A DNA stretch of 64,000 nt, taken from the NCBI RefSeq assembly GCF_000382365.1, contig NZ_KB908215.1, positions 558,001 to 622,000 of the forward strand. The letters are read 5' to 3'. Positions within the stretch are counted from its first letter, which is position 1. Every line of letters starts with the position of its first letter. The translations under genes and the position numbers were made by a program. This document shows positions 9,632 to 18,745 of this stretch, one piece after another. Below the pieces are notes generated by a model that was not told the origin of the DNA, made no database searches, and worked only from the letters and a program-made list of their open reading frames with translations. This DNA is from Pannonibacter phragmitetus DSM 14782. GTDB taxonomy: Bacteria; Pseudomonadota; Alphaproteobacteria; Rhizobiales; Stappiaceae.

Positions 9632-10417
9632 TCAATCCCTGCGGAAGACGACGCCGGCAAGCCAGCCGGTAAAGACCGCCAGCGCAATTGCCGCAAGCCC
9701 GTAAAGCGCAGGCTGCTGATGTGCCATATCGAAGGTCATCTGCTCGAAGCCGGTCTTGGCCACCGTCAGCCCCTTCTGGTCCTGCGCCAGCAGTTCTCCA
9801 CCCTTCAGTAGAAACGTATCCACCGTATAGACGCCGACGGGCGTCGTCGCGGGCAGTGAAATGGTCGTGCGGAACATGGTCGGGGTCAGAAATTCCACCT
9901 TGCCCGGCTGGTCCACATATGTGCCATGCTCCTTGCGCAGCCGCAAAAAAGCGTGGCGGAAATGGGCTCTCTCGGCCAGCGGCATCTCGGAATCGGCCCT
10001 CAAGGGCAGATTGACGTAGCTTGCCCCGATGCTGTTTTCCTCCAGCATCGGCCGTGGCCCCAGCTCACTCGCCGGGCCGGTCGAGGACATGACATAGAAC
10101 GACGGCACGCCATAGAACGTTTCCGAGTCACGGTTGACCCAGAGCACACCGAGGAAGCGGCCCTTGCGGCGCGTTGTGACGTTTTCGGGCGGACCTTTCA
10201 GCACCACCGCGAGGTCGTAACCGGCATCCGGCGCAGAAACGCCGGGCGGCAGTTCCACCTGGCCAAAGACGACAATCTTTGCACCGGTGAAATTCGAGGC
10301 GATGCTGACCGTGTCTGCGGACAGGGCCGTCACCAGCCCTTCAGCCCGCGCTGCAGACGGCAGCAAGGCCCCTGCCAGCAGAAACACAGCCGCAAGATGA
10401 CGGGGCAGCGAATGCAT
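9632..10417 (-). CDS. TIGR02186-type membrane-anchored periplasmic protein
   Basis: This 261-residue protein starts with a signal peptide (LAAVFLLAGALLPSAARAEG). It continues with a beta-rich periplasmic domain (FGQVELPPGV, YDLAVVLKGP, MFRTTISLPA) and ends in a single membrane helix near residues 235-257 with a positively charged FRRD tail. Proteins of this family occur next to TauE/SafE exporters, and here the start codon overlaps the exporter stop (TGATG). It is probably an accessory subunit in export of a sulfur-containing anion or another organic acid. The reading frame stays open far upstream, but that part is the exporter in another frame. Confidence 0.82.
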   Translation of the reverse strand: MHSLPRHLAAVFLLAGALLPSAARAEGLVTALSADTVSIASNFTGAKIVVFGQVELPPGVSAPDAGYDLAVVLKGPPENVTTRRKGRFLGVLWVNRDSETFYGVPSFYVMSSTGPASELGPRPMLEENSIGASYVNLPLRADSEMPLAERAHFRHAFLRLRKEHGTYVDQPGKVEFLTPTMFRTTISLPATTPVGVYTVDTFLLKGGELLAQDQKGLTVAKTGFEQMTFDMAHQQPALYGLAAIALAVFTGWLAGVVFRRD

Positions 10418-11346
10418 CACAGGCCCTCCCCCTTGCGCACGGCGACCGAGTAGAACTCGTCCGGCACGACGACAAGATCCACGGCGAAGCGCACGCCGAC
10501 CGCCAGCACCAGCAGTGCCAGGAGAAGGCGCAACTGGTCGCCACGCAGCTTCTGGCCCATGCGGGCGCCGAACTGCGCCCCGATGACGCCGCCGATCATC
10601 AGCGTCAAGGCCAGCACGATGTCGATCGTCTGAGTGCTGATGGACAGGAACAGCGTGGCAAAAGCCATGGTGAACAGGATCTGCATCAGCGAGGTGCCGA
10701 TGACGATGCTGGTCGGCATGCGCAGCAGATAGATCATGGCCGGAACCATGAGGAAGCCGCCGCCGATGCCCAGCACCGTGCCGATGAAGCCGATGCCGGA
10801 ACCAAGCACGATGATCGGGATGACGCTGAGATAAAGCTTCGACTTGCGGAAGCGCACCTTCAGCGGCAGACCGTGGATCCAGTTGTGCTGGCCGGGCTTG
10901 CGGGCCGCGCGGGGCGTGCCCGCCCGGCGCTGGCGGATCGCCCGCAGCGATTCCACCAGCATCAGGCCGCCAACGGTGCTGAGGAAGGTCACGTAGGACA
11001 GGGCAATGACCACATCGAGCTGGCCGATGGCCTGCAGCTTGCCGAAGAGCCAGGCGCCCACAGCCGAACCGGCGATACCCGCCGTGAGCAGGATGCCGGC
11101 CATCTTCATGTCGATGGCCCCGCGCCGCCAATAGGTCAGCACGCCGGAGGCCGACGAGGCCACGGTTTGCGTGGTGACGGTGGCCACGGCCACGGCGGGG
11201 GGAATGCCCGAGAAAATGAGAAGCGGCGTCAGCAGAAAGCCGCCGCCAATGCCGAAGAGCCCGGACAGAAAGCCCACGGCGCCACCCATACCGAAGATCA
11301 TGAACATGTTCACCGAAATCTCGGCGATGGGCAGATACAGTTGCAC
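10417..11346 (-). CDS. TauE/SafE family sulfite/organosulfonate exporter
   Basis: This 309-residue polytopic inner-membrane protein has about eight hydrophobic helices in two related halves. Each half carries the family's glycine-rich block: GFLSGLFGIGGGFLLTPLL near residue 25 and FIGTVLGIGGGFLMVPAM near residue 190. A charged cytoplasmic loop (residues 125-165) separates the halves. Family members export sulfite, sulfoacetate or related anions; the substrate here is not evident. It is upstream of and overlapping the TIGR02186 gene, forming a two-gene operon on the minus strand. Confidence 0.9.
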   Translation of the reverse strand: MQLYLPIAEISVNMFMIFGMGGAVGFLSGLFGIGGGFLLTPLLIFSGIPPAVAVATVTTQTVASSASGVLTYWRRGAIDMKMAGILLTAGIAGSAVGAWLFGKLQAIGQLDVVIALSYVTFLSTVGGLMLVESLRAIRQRRAGTPRAARKPGQHNWIHGLPLKVRFRKSKLYLSVIPIIVLGSGIGFIGTVLGIGGGFLMVPAMIYLLRMPTSIVIGTSLMQILFTMAFATLFLSISTQTIDIVLALTLMIGGVIGAQFGARMGQKLRGDQLRLLLALLVLAVGVRFAVDLVVVPDEFYSVAVRKGEGL

Positions 11347-11409
11347 GGGCTCAATACCGGCTTGCGGAAGCCGCGCGGGGCGCGGCGCCTGAACGGAAAG
11401 ACACGTGTT

Positions 11410-11432
11410 AAAAGGGCTGCTTTTGCAGCCCT
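11410..11432 (-). terminator. Intrinsic terminator after the podJ-like gene
   Basis: A perfect 8-bp stem (AGGGCTGC / GCAGCCCT) with a 4-nt loop is followed on the minus strand by TTTTAAC. It lies 33 nt after the stop at 11466, and separates the podJ-like gene from the exporter operon downstream. Confidence 0.85.
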
Positions 11433-11465
11433 GTCAACCTTGGAATTTCAGCAGCCTGCTCACAT

Positions 11466-14400
11466 TCAGATTGAACGTCCGAGCAGAGCCCTGATCAGAC
11501 CAGCATCCACGGTTCCGGTTACCGGAAGGTTGGCATTGCGCTGGAAAGCTTCAATCGCCGAACGGGTCTTCGGGCCCATGGAGCCATCAGCCACGCCAGG
11601 ATCAAAACCGAGCTTCTGCAGCAGAGCCTGAACCTGGATGACTTCGTTCACTTCTCCGCCAGCAGCTGCATTGACCGGCATGGCCAGCGCCGCTTCATCC
11701 CACGCCGGATCCAGCAGAACCGTGTTGGCTGCCGGGTTGAGATCCTTGAGCTTGAACGTGTCAACGGCAAGGCGGGCAGCAGCAAGGCCGCTAGCGTCGA
11801 GCATGTTGGCCACATCATCACGCTTGCGGGCAGCTTCGGCGTCGCCGCCACGCGCGGCAATGGCAAACCACTTGTAGCTTTCGACCAGATCCTTATCGAC
11901 GCCAATGCCCCGGGCATAGAGGATGCCCAGATTATAGAGGCTGTCGGCAACACCGTGTTCAGCGGCCGACTTGAACCACTTGGCGGCCGCTGCCATGTCC
12001 GGCTGGGCTTCGGCGCCCTCGGCATAGATGACGGCGAGATTGTGCATGGCCTTGGCGTTACCGGCTTCCGCAGCCTTCAGATAGAGGTCGCGCGCCTTGG
12101 TGATGTCGCGCGGCACACCACGGCCCTTTTCATAAAGGCTGGCAAGGCGGTACTGCGCCGGAGCAAGCCCCTTGGCAGCTGCGCGCTCATACCAGCGGGC
12201 GGCTTCCGCCAGATCCGGCGTGACGCCCTTGCCTTCGGTGTAATGAACCCCGATCTGGAACTCCGCTGCGGCGTTGCCAGCGGCAGCGGCGCTGCGCAGG
12301 GCCATCGGACCGGTTGTTTCCGGCGGCAGGGCACCGGCGCCAGCACCGGACTGCGGATCGGCGGCGGCGAGGCTGGCGGACGGCTGCTGCGGTCCGGTGA
12401 CAAAAGGTGTATCGCCGAACTTGCCGCTGATCGCTGGCGGCGCAAAGGCGAGATCAGGTGCCATTTCCGGAGCCTGAGCAGAAGGCTGTGCGGAGACTGC
12501 CGGCGGCACCTGGGCGGCAGGCACCTGCTCCAGCGGCATGGCCCCGCTGGATGGCGGGGTCACATTGCGCGCTGGCGCTTCGGCCATCTGTGTCTGTCCA
12601 GCCGTTGAACCGGGCTGTGCCGTGGCCGCGTCCAGAGCCTTGGCAATGTCCTGCTCGGTCAGCTCCAGAACGGGCTGCGTGCCGGTGCCATCGGAAGCTT
12701 CCGCCAGCTGCTTGCCTTCGTCCTGAGCATCCGGAGCCGAAGCCGTATCGCCGCCTCCGGTCGACATGCGGAAGACCTGCAGCGTGCCGATTGCCAGAAC
12801 GACCGCAGCCGCCGCCAGCAGGATCGCACGCTTGCGGCCGGTGCCGAACAGGCTGCTGCCGCTGCCCGCTGCTGCTTCATCGCGGATATCGGCAGCAAGG
12901 CCAGCCAGATCGAGATCACCTGCAGCCTTGCCCTCATCTGCGGAGGCCTTCTGCGGCTTGCCGACCATAGGCTCGATCTTGGCGCGGCCTGAGCCCTCCG
13001 CAGCCGCTTTCTCCGGCTTGCGGGCATCATCCTTCGCGGCAGCCCTTGCCACAGTCTTTGCCGTATCCCGGCGCAGGGCGCGGCGGAACCAGCTGGCGCG
13101 GCTATCGCCGGCAGCGTCCTCACCTTCATCCTGCTCAAGCTTGGCCTGCTGCTGAACTTCGGCGGATGCTGCATGGGCTGCGCGGCGGGCGGCTGCAATG
13201 AAATCGGCTTTGCGGTCGCGGGTGCGATCGCGCGGGCGCTCTTGTTCGCCTGCGGCTGCGGCACTCAGCGGCAAGCCGGGCAGCGGAGCACGGCGGGCGC
13301 TGCTGCTCTCACCGGCGGGGCGGGAGGCCGTACCACGGTCCAGCGTGCTGCGTTCCAGCGAGTCGAGCCGGTCGGTGATGCCGGTCAAAATGGACTGGAC
13401 GCCATCAAATGTGTTGCGCGTGCGCGTCTCGGAGCCCTGTGCAGCATCCATGAGACGGCGCAGATCGTCGCGCAGCGCACCGATGGCGCCGTCATATTCG
13501 TCCGTGGCCGGGGCCTTTTCGATCACGGCGCGGCGTGCGGCCTTTTCGGCCACCTCAATCACTTCCTCGCGGGTGGCGCGCAGATTGCTCTCGATGCGCG
13601 ACAGCACCTTCTCAATGCCGGCAACGCTGGACAGGCGCCCTTCCGTTGCCTGCAACTGATCCGCCAGTGCGCTGATCTTGCCGGTGATCTGGTCAAGGCG
13701 CCGGTCATCGAAACTGTCGCCGCCCCGGGAGACGGCGTCCGCCAGTTCGCTGATGCGTGCCTCAAGCGCAGCTACAGAGGGCGCGGGCTGCTCGACCGAA
13801 CGGCGGATGCCGGCGATCTCGCTGCGCAGCGCGGCCATGTCCTCCGCCGAGACACTGTCACGTGGCGCGGACAGGCGGCCGGACAAATCCGAAATCTGCC
13901 GCTCAAGCTGGGCCAGCATCTGCGCTTCAAACGCGCTGCCTTCGCCGAAGGACGGCAGGTTCACCGGCTGGCTGGAGCGTTCCTCGATCCGGGCAATCTG
14001 GCTGTGGATGCCGTCGAGACGGTTTTCCAGCTCGGCAAAGGCACGGTCATAGGCAGGCTGCGCCGTGCCGCCCTGCTCGATGCCGGAGAGCCGGTCCATG
14101 ATTTCGTCGAGACGGTCGTCCACCTGGCCGAAGCGGGCATCGTCTCGCCCTGCGCGGCCGTTCTCGCGCGACAGCATGCCGAAGATCTCCTCCAGCCGCC
14201 CGTTGAGGCGGTCAAGAGCTTCGGCATCCGGCATGCGGTCTTCCATCGCGGACAGCCGGTCATCGAGGCCGCGCTGTTCGCGCGCCAGGATTTCCAGCTC
14301 GTCCAGACGGCTGGCGACAAAGCGGATGCGGTCGTCCACCGATCCGATGAGACCGGTAAAATCAACCTGCTCCACCAGCTTGCGCATGTCGCGCAGTTCC

Positions 14401-15797
14401 TGCCGCAGCGGCTCGATGTCGGGCCGTGCATGGGAGCGCAGCAGGCTTTCCACCCGGTCGGAGATATCGCCCACCCGGCCTTCCAGCACCATCAGATGCT
14501 CGGCACGCGGCAGCGAGGCAAGGCCATCCTCGATCTCGACCAGACGGGCGCTGAGATTGCGCACGACACGCGGATCAACGGCAGAACGGGTCAGCTCGTC
14601 CAGCCGCTGCACCACATGGGCATAGCCCATTTCCAGCGACTTCAGCGTGCCATCCACATTGGTCTGGCCGATCAGCGTCTTCAGACTGGAAATTTCGCCG
14701 CGCAGTTCCTTCGCCAGACGGTCGTTGCCACCTCCGGCACGCAGGCCCTCGACCATTTCCGCAAGGCGCCGCATCTCGCGCCGGTCGCTGTCATCGCGCC
14801 GGGCTGCGGGCATGTTGCCGATGGCTTCGCGCAGGGAGCCGATTTCCTGCCGCACCACATCCAGCGCCTCTTCCTGCGGATGGCGCAGGGCGTCGATGCG
14901 GCGGGCCAGATCCTGATAGAGATGACGGGACTGCTCTTCCCCCTCACGGGCGGCCTGCTCGGCCGCAGCGCGGCGCGGGACGGGGCGGGAGCGGGTGTCC
15001 TGCGCCTCGAAGTCGTCCTCGATCAGCCGCTCCAGCGGGCTGCCGCGGCGGCGCGGCTGTGCCGGGGCATGGCGCGGGGTGCGGGCGGCAAAGTCTTCTT
15101 CGTCATCCAGTTCCGCACCGGCTGCCAGTTCGTCGAAGTCATAACCGGGCACACCACGGCCCTTCTTCGGTGCCGGGGCACGCTGGGGCTGGGGGCGGCG
15201 GGCCGGAGCACGTGCAGAAGCACGGGCGGGCGCCTCGTCCTCGTAGTCCTCATCCTCGAAATGAGATCCGTAAACGCTGCTGCCGAAGTCTGCCTCATCG
15301 TCCGCCGCTTCATGGGGCCGGACGGGCGAGGACAGGGTTTCCACGCGCCGGTCCAGACGCTCCAGCGCCTCGAGAACGGCGTCGATCCGGCCGGACGCAG
15401 CCGGGCGGGCGGGAGCAGCCTCACGGCGCGCGCGGGGGGAGCGCTCGGCATGCTCAGCGCTGTCATGGGCCGGGCGGCGGCGGCTTTCTTCGGGCTTGCG
15501 GCGGGCGCGCTGGCGGCTGTTCATCAGGCGGTCGAGCTCGCTCGCCACCTCTTCCAGTTCCTGCGCGGTTTCAGAGGCATGGCTTGCCCGGCCAAAGTTG
15601 CCGGCAGCGGTGGATGTGCGCGTCAGACGCTCGACGCGCTCCTGCGGACGCTCTGTGCGCAAGCCATAGCCCTCATCAAAGCCGTCATCCTCTTCGTCAT
15701 ATCCCGGACCATCCCAGCCGTCATGGCTACGCCGGGCATATCCCGCGTCATGACGTACGCTGCCGCTTTCAGGCTTGCGGGTTTTCCAAGAGGACAT
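11466..15797 (-). CDS. podJ: PodJ-like polar organizer / localization factor
   Basis: This very long (1443 residues) single-span membrane protein has the PodJ architecture. About 980 cytoplasmic residues are acidic, low-complexity and then coiled-coil (repeated heptads such as RLDELTRS, RVESLLRS, RLDEIMDRL). One membrane helix (AILLAAAAVVLAIGTLQVF) lies near 988-1008. A Pro/Ala-rich periplasmic linker follows, then four Sel1-type repeats (about 1166-1300; for example YTEGKGVTPDLAEAARWYERA). A C-terminal peptidoglycan-binding domain (VQALLQKLGFDPG to the end) completes it. In Caulobacter and Agrobacterium, PodJ organises a cell pole. I chose the ATG at 15797 (MSSWKTRKPESG), since the 28 residues before it look non-coding. 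A single GANTC site (GAATC, 15895-15899) lies about 100 nt upstream. Confidence 0.85.
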   Translation of the reverse strand: MSSWKTRKPESGSVRHDAGYARRSHDGWDGPGYDEEDDGFDEGYGLRTERPQERVERLTRTSTAAGNFGRASHASETAQELEEVASELDRLMNSRQRARRKPEESRRRPAHDSAEHAERSPRARREAAPARPAASGRIDAVLEALERLDRRVETLSSPVRPHEAADDEADFGSSVYGSHFEDEDYEDEAPARASARAPARRPQPQRAPAPKKGRGVPGYDFDELAAGAELDDEEDFAARTPRHAPAQPRRRGSPLERLIEDDFEAQDTRSRPVPRRAAAEQAAREGEEQSRHLYQDLARRIDALRHPQEEALDVVRQEIGSLREAIGNMPAARRDDSDRREMRRLAEMVEGLRAGGGNDRLAKELRGEISSLKTLIGQTNVDGTLKSLEMGYAHVVQRLDELTRSAVDPRVVRNLSARLVEIEDGLASLPRAEHLMVLEGRVGDISDRVESLLRSHARPDIEPLRQELRDMRKLVEQVDFTGLIGSVDDRIRFVASRLDELEILAREQRGLDDRLSAMEDRMPDAEALDRLNGRLEEIFGMLSRENGRAGRDDARFGQVDDRLDEIMDRLSGIEQGGTAQPAYDRAFAELENRLDGIHSQIARIEERSSQPVNLPSFGEGSAFEAQMLAQLERQISDLSGRLSAPRDSVSAEDMAALRSEIAGIRRSVEQPAPSVAALEARISELADAVSRGGDSFDDRRLDQITGKISALADQLQATEGRLSSVAGIEKVLSRIESNLRATREEVIEVAEKAARRAVIEKAPATDEYDGAIGALRDDLRRLMDAAQGSETRTRNTFDGVQSILTGITDRLDSLERSTLDRGTASRPAGESSSARRAPLPGLPLSAAAAGEQERPRDRTRDRKADFIAAARRAAHAASAEVQQQAKLEQDEGEDAAGDSRASWFRRALRRDTAKTVARAAAKDDARKPEKAAAEGSGRAKIEPMVGKPQKASADEGKAAGDLDLAGLAADIRDEAAAGSGSSLFGTGRKRAILLAAAAVVLAIGTLQVFRMSTGGGDTASAPDAQDEGKQLAEASDGTGTQPVLELTEQDIAKALDAATAQPGSTAGQTQMAEAPARNVTPPSSGAMPLEQVPAAQVPPAVSAQPSAQAPEMAPDLAFAPPAISGKFGDTPFVTGPQQPSASLAAADPQSGAGAGALPPETTGPMALRSAAAAGNAAAEFQIGVHYTEGKGVTPDLAEAARWYERAAAKGLAPAQYRLASLYEKGRGVPRDITKARDLYLKAAEAGNAKAMHNLAVIYAEGAEAQPDMAAAAKWFKSAAEHGVADSLYNLGILYARGIGVDKDLVESYKWFAIAARGGDAEAARKRDDVANMLDASGLAAARLAVDTFKLKDLNPAANTVLLDPAWDEAALAMPVNAAAGGEVNEVIQVQALLQKLGFDPGVADGSMGPKTRSAIEAFQRNANLPVTGTVDAGLIRALLGRSI

Positions 15798-16167
15798 TGA
15801 CTGGACCTGGCCTTGCGGTCGTGCTGACCATTGAACACAAGAGATGCTGCAGAAGCCCGGAACGCGATACTGACTTGGCAACGAAGCAATTGATGAATCT
15901 TTGTCGTGTTAGGGTAAACACCGCGTTAACTGGCACTGCATGTTGCAACAGCAGGCCACCGGAAACGCGCTCTGGCGGGGCTGTCTGTCAAAAAATCGCG
16001 CAAGGTCACTGGACCATTCCGTATGCGTAAGGTAAGGCAGAGACAAGCAGGCAGTCCCGGGCCCTCCCTCCTCAAGGGCCGTGACGCCGGGGGCAACCGC
16101 CCGCATGCACGTCAAATTTTCCGCAGTACAGCAGGTTCGGCCACATGCGGACGGACAGGACAAGGCA
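15798..16167. other. Divergent intergenic region, podJ-like / merR
   Basis: These 370 nt hold the two divergent promoters. Visible items are one GAATC (GANTC, possible CcrM methylation site) at 15895-15899 and isolated TTAA motifs, without a full CtrA-type pair. No reading frame in it resembles a gene. Confidence 0.5.
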
Positions 16168-16632
16168 ATGAGCGAAGCACTTTCCATCCATGACGGCAAT
16201 GAAATTGCCGATGTCGTTGCCGCAGCGGACGACAGCACCAAGAAGATCCAGTTCACCATCGGCGATCTTGCCAAGGAATTCGGCGTCACCCTTCGCACCC
16301 TGCGCTTCTATGAAGACAGGGGCCTGCTGAACCCCAAGCGTGATGGCCTCAACCGCGTCTACACCCGCCGCGACCGCGCCCGCCTGAAGCTCGTCGTCAT
16401 GGGCAAGCGCGTCGGCTTCTCCCTGTCCGAGATCCGCGACATGCTGGATCTCTATGATCTGCGCGACGGCCAGGTGACCCAGTTGCGCGTCGCCCTCTCC
16501 CGCTTCAACGAGCAGATTGCCGTGCTGGAAACCCAGCGCAAGGACATTGATCAGGCGATTGAGGAACTGTCACGCACCGTCGCCATAGTCTCCGGCATGC
16601 TGAAGCACAAGGAAAACGAAGGCGGGGAGTGA
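16168..16632 (+). CDS. MerR family regulator of the adjacent fatty-acid oxidation operon
   Basis: This 154-residue regulator has the MerR winged helix-turn-helix (IGDLAKEFGVTLRTLRFYED, then RGLLNPKRDGLNRVYTRRD) at residues 32-75. A coiled-coil dimerisation helix (FNEQIAVLETQRKDIDQAI) follows. No cysteine cluster or large effector domain is visible, so it is not a metal-sensing member. The ATG at 16168 is preceded by GGACAAGG; an upstream in-frame ATG at 16081 is less likely. MerR proteins of this size often sit next to acyl-CoA degradation genes (compare LiuR), and here the operon begins 239 nt downstream with a palindrome in its leader. Control of that operon is inferred. Confidence 0.85.
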   Translation: MSEALSIHDGNEIADVVAAADDSTKKIQFTIGDLAKEFGVTLRTLRFYEDRGLLNPKRDGLNRVYTRRDRARLKLVVMGKRVGFSLSEIRDMLDLYDLRDGQVTQLRVALSRFNEQIAVLETQRKDIDQAIEELSRTVAIVSGMLKHKENEGGE

Positions 16633-16781
16633 TCCCGGCCCGGCCGCCATTTTCTCCTGGCGGCCGCTAAACAGCACGCCAGACCATCAAAACCGGGGCC
16701 TACGCTCCGGTTTTCGCGTTTGATGACACGGTTTTCATTCATTTCACGCAAAAACAGGCGTACCTTCCCCAAGGACATGGC

Positions 16782-16840
16782 TTGCCCGCCCGAAAATTGA
16801 GACGTATATATCGGGGAAGGTGACGTTTACGGAAACGTCA
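16782..16840 (+). promoter_or_regulatory. Candidate promoter and operator of the beta-oxidation operon
   Basis: TTGCCC (16782-16787), a 17-nt spacer and TATATA (16805-16810) form a sigma70-like promoter. Just downstream, 16821-16840 is an inverted repeat with 8-nt arms TGACGTTT and AAACGTCA around ACGG. It resembles the palindromes bound by MerR-type regulators of acyl-CoA catabolism. Its position after the -10 suits repression rather than the promoter untwisting of classical MerR activators. Confidence 0.55.
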
Positions 16841-16871
16841 ACTGCCAGCGGTTACGTTCTGGGAGGAATTG

Positions 16872-18662
16872 ATGCCGGCTTACCGTGCTCCCGTCGAGGA
16901 CACCCTCTTCCTGCTCAATGATGTGTTCGGCTACGAACGCTACAGCAATCTGCCGGGCTTCGCTGATGCAGCGCCCGATCTGGTGGAAGCCATCCTGCGC
17001 GAAGGCGCCAGGTTCTGCGAAGAAGTCATCCAGCCCCTGAACCAGACCGGAGACCGGGAAGGCTGCATCCGCCATGAGGATGGCCGGGTGACCACCCCCA
17101 AGGGCTTCAAGGCTGCCTATGACGCCTATTGCGAAGGCGGCTGGGGCGGACTGTCCGTCAGCCCGGACTTTGGCGGTCAGGGCCTGCCGCACACGCTGGC
17201 CATGATCATGGCCGAGTACATGTCCTCCGCCAACATGGCCTTCGCCATGTATCCGGGCCTGACGGCTGGCGCCATCGCCGCCCTCACCCTGCATGGCACG
17301 GATGCGCAGAAGGAAATCTATCTGCCGAAGATGGTGGCGGGCACCTGGACCGGCACCATGAACCTGACCGAGCCCCATTGCGGCACGGATCTGGGCCTCA
17401 TCCGCACCAAGGCAGTACCGCAGGGCGATGGCAGCTATGCCATCTCCGGCACCAAGATCTTCATTTCCGCCGGCGAACACGACATGGCGGAGAACATCAT
17501 CCATCTGGTGCTGGCCCGCATCGAGGGCGCGCCGGAAGGTGTGAAGGGTATCTCGCTCTTCGTAGTGCCGAAGTTCGTGCCTGACGCAGGCGGCGCGCCG
17601 GGTGAGCACAACGGCGTCTCCTGCGGCTCCATCGAGCACAAGATGGGCATCCATGGCAACGCCACCTGCGTCATGAACTATGACGGGGCACGCGGCTGGC
17701 TGGTCGGCGAGGAGCACAAGGGCCTGCGCGCCATGTTCACCATGATGAACGAGGCCCGCCTCGGCGTCGCGGTGCAGGGTCTGGCCCAGTCCGAAGCCGC
17801 CTATCAGAACGCCGTCATCTACGCCAAGGACCGCATCCAGGGCCGCGCCCTGACCGGGCCGAAGGCTACCGACAAGGCAGCGGATCCGATCATCGTGCAT
17901 CCGGACGTGCGCCGCGTGCTGATGTCGATCCGCTCCTTCAACGAGGCGGCCCGTGCCCTCGTGCTGTGGACCGCGCTGAAGGGCGACGTGTCGCACCGCT
18001 CCGAAGACGAGGCCGAGCGCGTCAAGGCCGACGACATGATGGGGCTCATGACCCCGGTTCTGAAGGGCGTGCTCACCGACACCGGCTTTGCCAATGCGGT
18101 GAATGCGCAGCAGATGTTCGGCGGCCACGGCTACATCGCCGAATGGGGCATGGAGCAGTTCGTCCGCGATGCCCGCATTGCCATGATCTACGAAGGTGCC
18201 AACGGCATTCAGGCGCTGGATCTCGTCGGCCGCAAGCTGCCGGCCAATGGCGGGCGTGCCGTCATGGCCTTCTTCGAGGAGGTTGGCGCCTTCCTGAAGG
18301 CCCACAAGGAAGACGAGGCTCTGGCGCCCTACACCAAGCCGCTGAAGCAGGGGCTCGATCATCTGCAGGCCGCGACCATGTGGTTCATGCAGAACGCCAT
18401 GAGCAACCCGGACAACGCGGGCGCAGGCTCGACTGACTACATGCACCTCTTCGGGCTGGTCGCCCTTGGCTACATGTGGGCGCAGATGGCCAAGGCTGCG
18501 CAGGCAAAGATCGCCAGTGGCGAGGAGACGGAACGCTTCGAAGCCAAGCTGACCTTCGGGCGCTACTTCATGGAACGGACCATGCCGGAAACGGGCGCGC
18601 ATCTGGCCCGCATCACCAGCGGTTCCGCCACCATGATGAGCCTTGCAGCGGACGCATTCTAA
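16872..18662 (+). CDS. Acyl-CoA dehydrogenase (long form, DmdC-like)
   Basis: This 596-residue FAD-dependent acyl-CoA dehydrogenase would catalyse the first, alpha-beta dehydrogenation step of beta-oxidation. The core domains run from about residue 40 to 460, with the substrate/FAD region MNLTEPHCGTDLG, the beta-domain ISGTKIFISAGEHD and the C-terminal signature MFGGHGYIAEWGMEQF. IYEGANGIQALDL carries the likely catalytic Glu. An extra C-terminal domain of about 120 residues is typical of the 590-600-residue subgroup that includes 3-methylmercaptopropionyl-CoA dehydrogenases, so chain-length specificity is open. A GGGAGG site 5 nt before the ATG fixes the start. It is the first gene of a four-gene operon. 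Confidence 0.9.
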   Translation: MPAYRAPVEDTLFLLNDVFGYERYSNLPGFADAAPDLVEAILREGARFCEEVIQPLNQTGDREGCIRHEDGRVTTPKGFKAAYDAYCEGGWGGLSVSPDFGGQGLPHTLAMIMAEYMSSANMAFAMYPGLTAGAIAALTLHGTDAQKEIYLPKMVAGTWTGTMNLTEPHCGTDLGLIRTKAVPQGDGSYAISGTKIFISAGEHDMAENIIHLVLARIEGAPEGVKGISLFVVPKFVPDAGGAPGEHNGVSCGSIEHKMGIHGNATCVMNYDGARGWLVGEEHKGLRAMFTMMNEARLGVAVQGLAQSEAAYQNAVIYAKDRIQGRALTGPKATDKAADPIIVHPDVRRVLMSIRSFNEAARALVLWTALKGDVSHRSEDEAERVKADDMMGLMTPVLKGVLTDTGFANAVNAQQMFGGHGYIAEWGMEQFVRDARIAMIYEGANGIQALDLVGRKLPANGGRAVMAFFEEVGAFLKAHKEDEALAPYTKPLKQGLDHLQAATMWFMQNAMSNPDNAGAGSTDYMHLFGLVALGYMWAQMAKAAQAKIASGEETERFEAKLTFGRYFMERTMPETGAHLARITSGSATMMSLAADAF

Positions 18663-18745
18663 GTCTCTGATACGCCATAGCCCCGGGCGCCATGCCCGGG
18701 GCAGCCCCGCAAGAGAAAAGCCCGCCGCTGCGGGCTGGAGGTTTC

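Noticed and set aside
10418-11131. N-terminal extension of the TIGR02186 gene through the exporter gene
   Set aside because: The exporter frame explains this stretch; the true start at 10417 is followed by a signal peptide.
13173-15800. An 875-codon open frame opposite the podJ-like gene
   Set aside because: It mirrors the codon bias of a GC-rich coding strand. Its translation is repetitive and family-free, while the minus strand has a full domain architecture.
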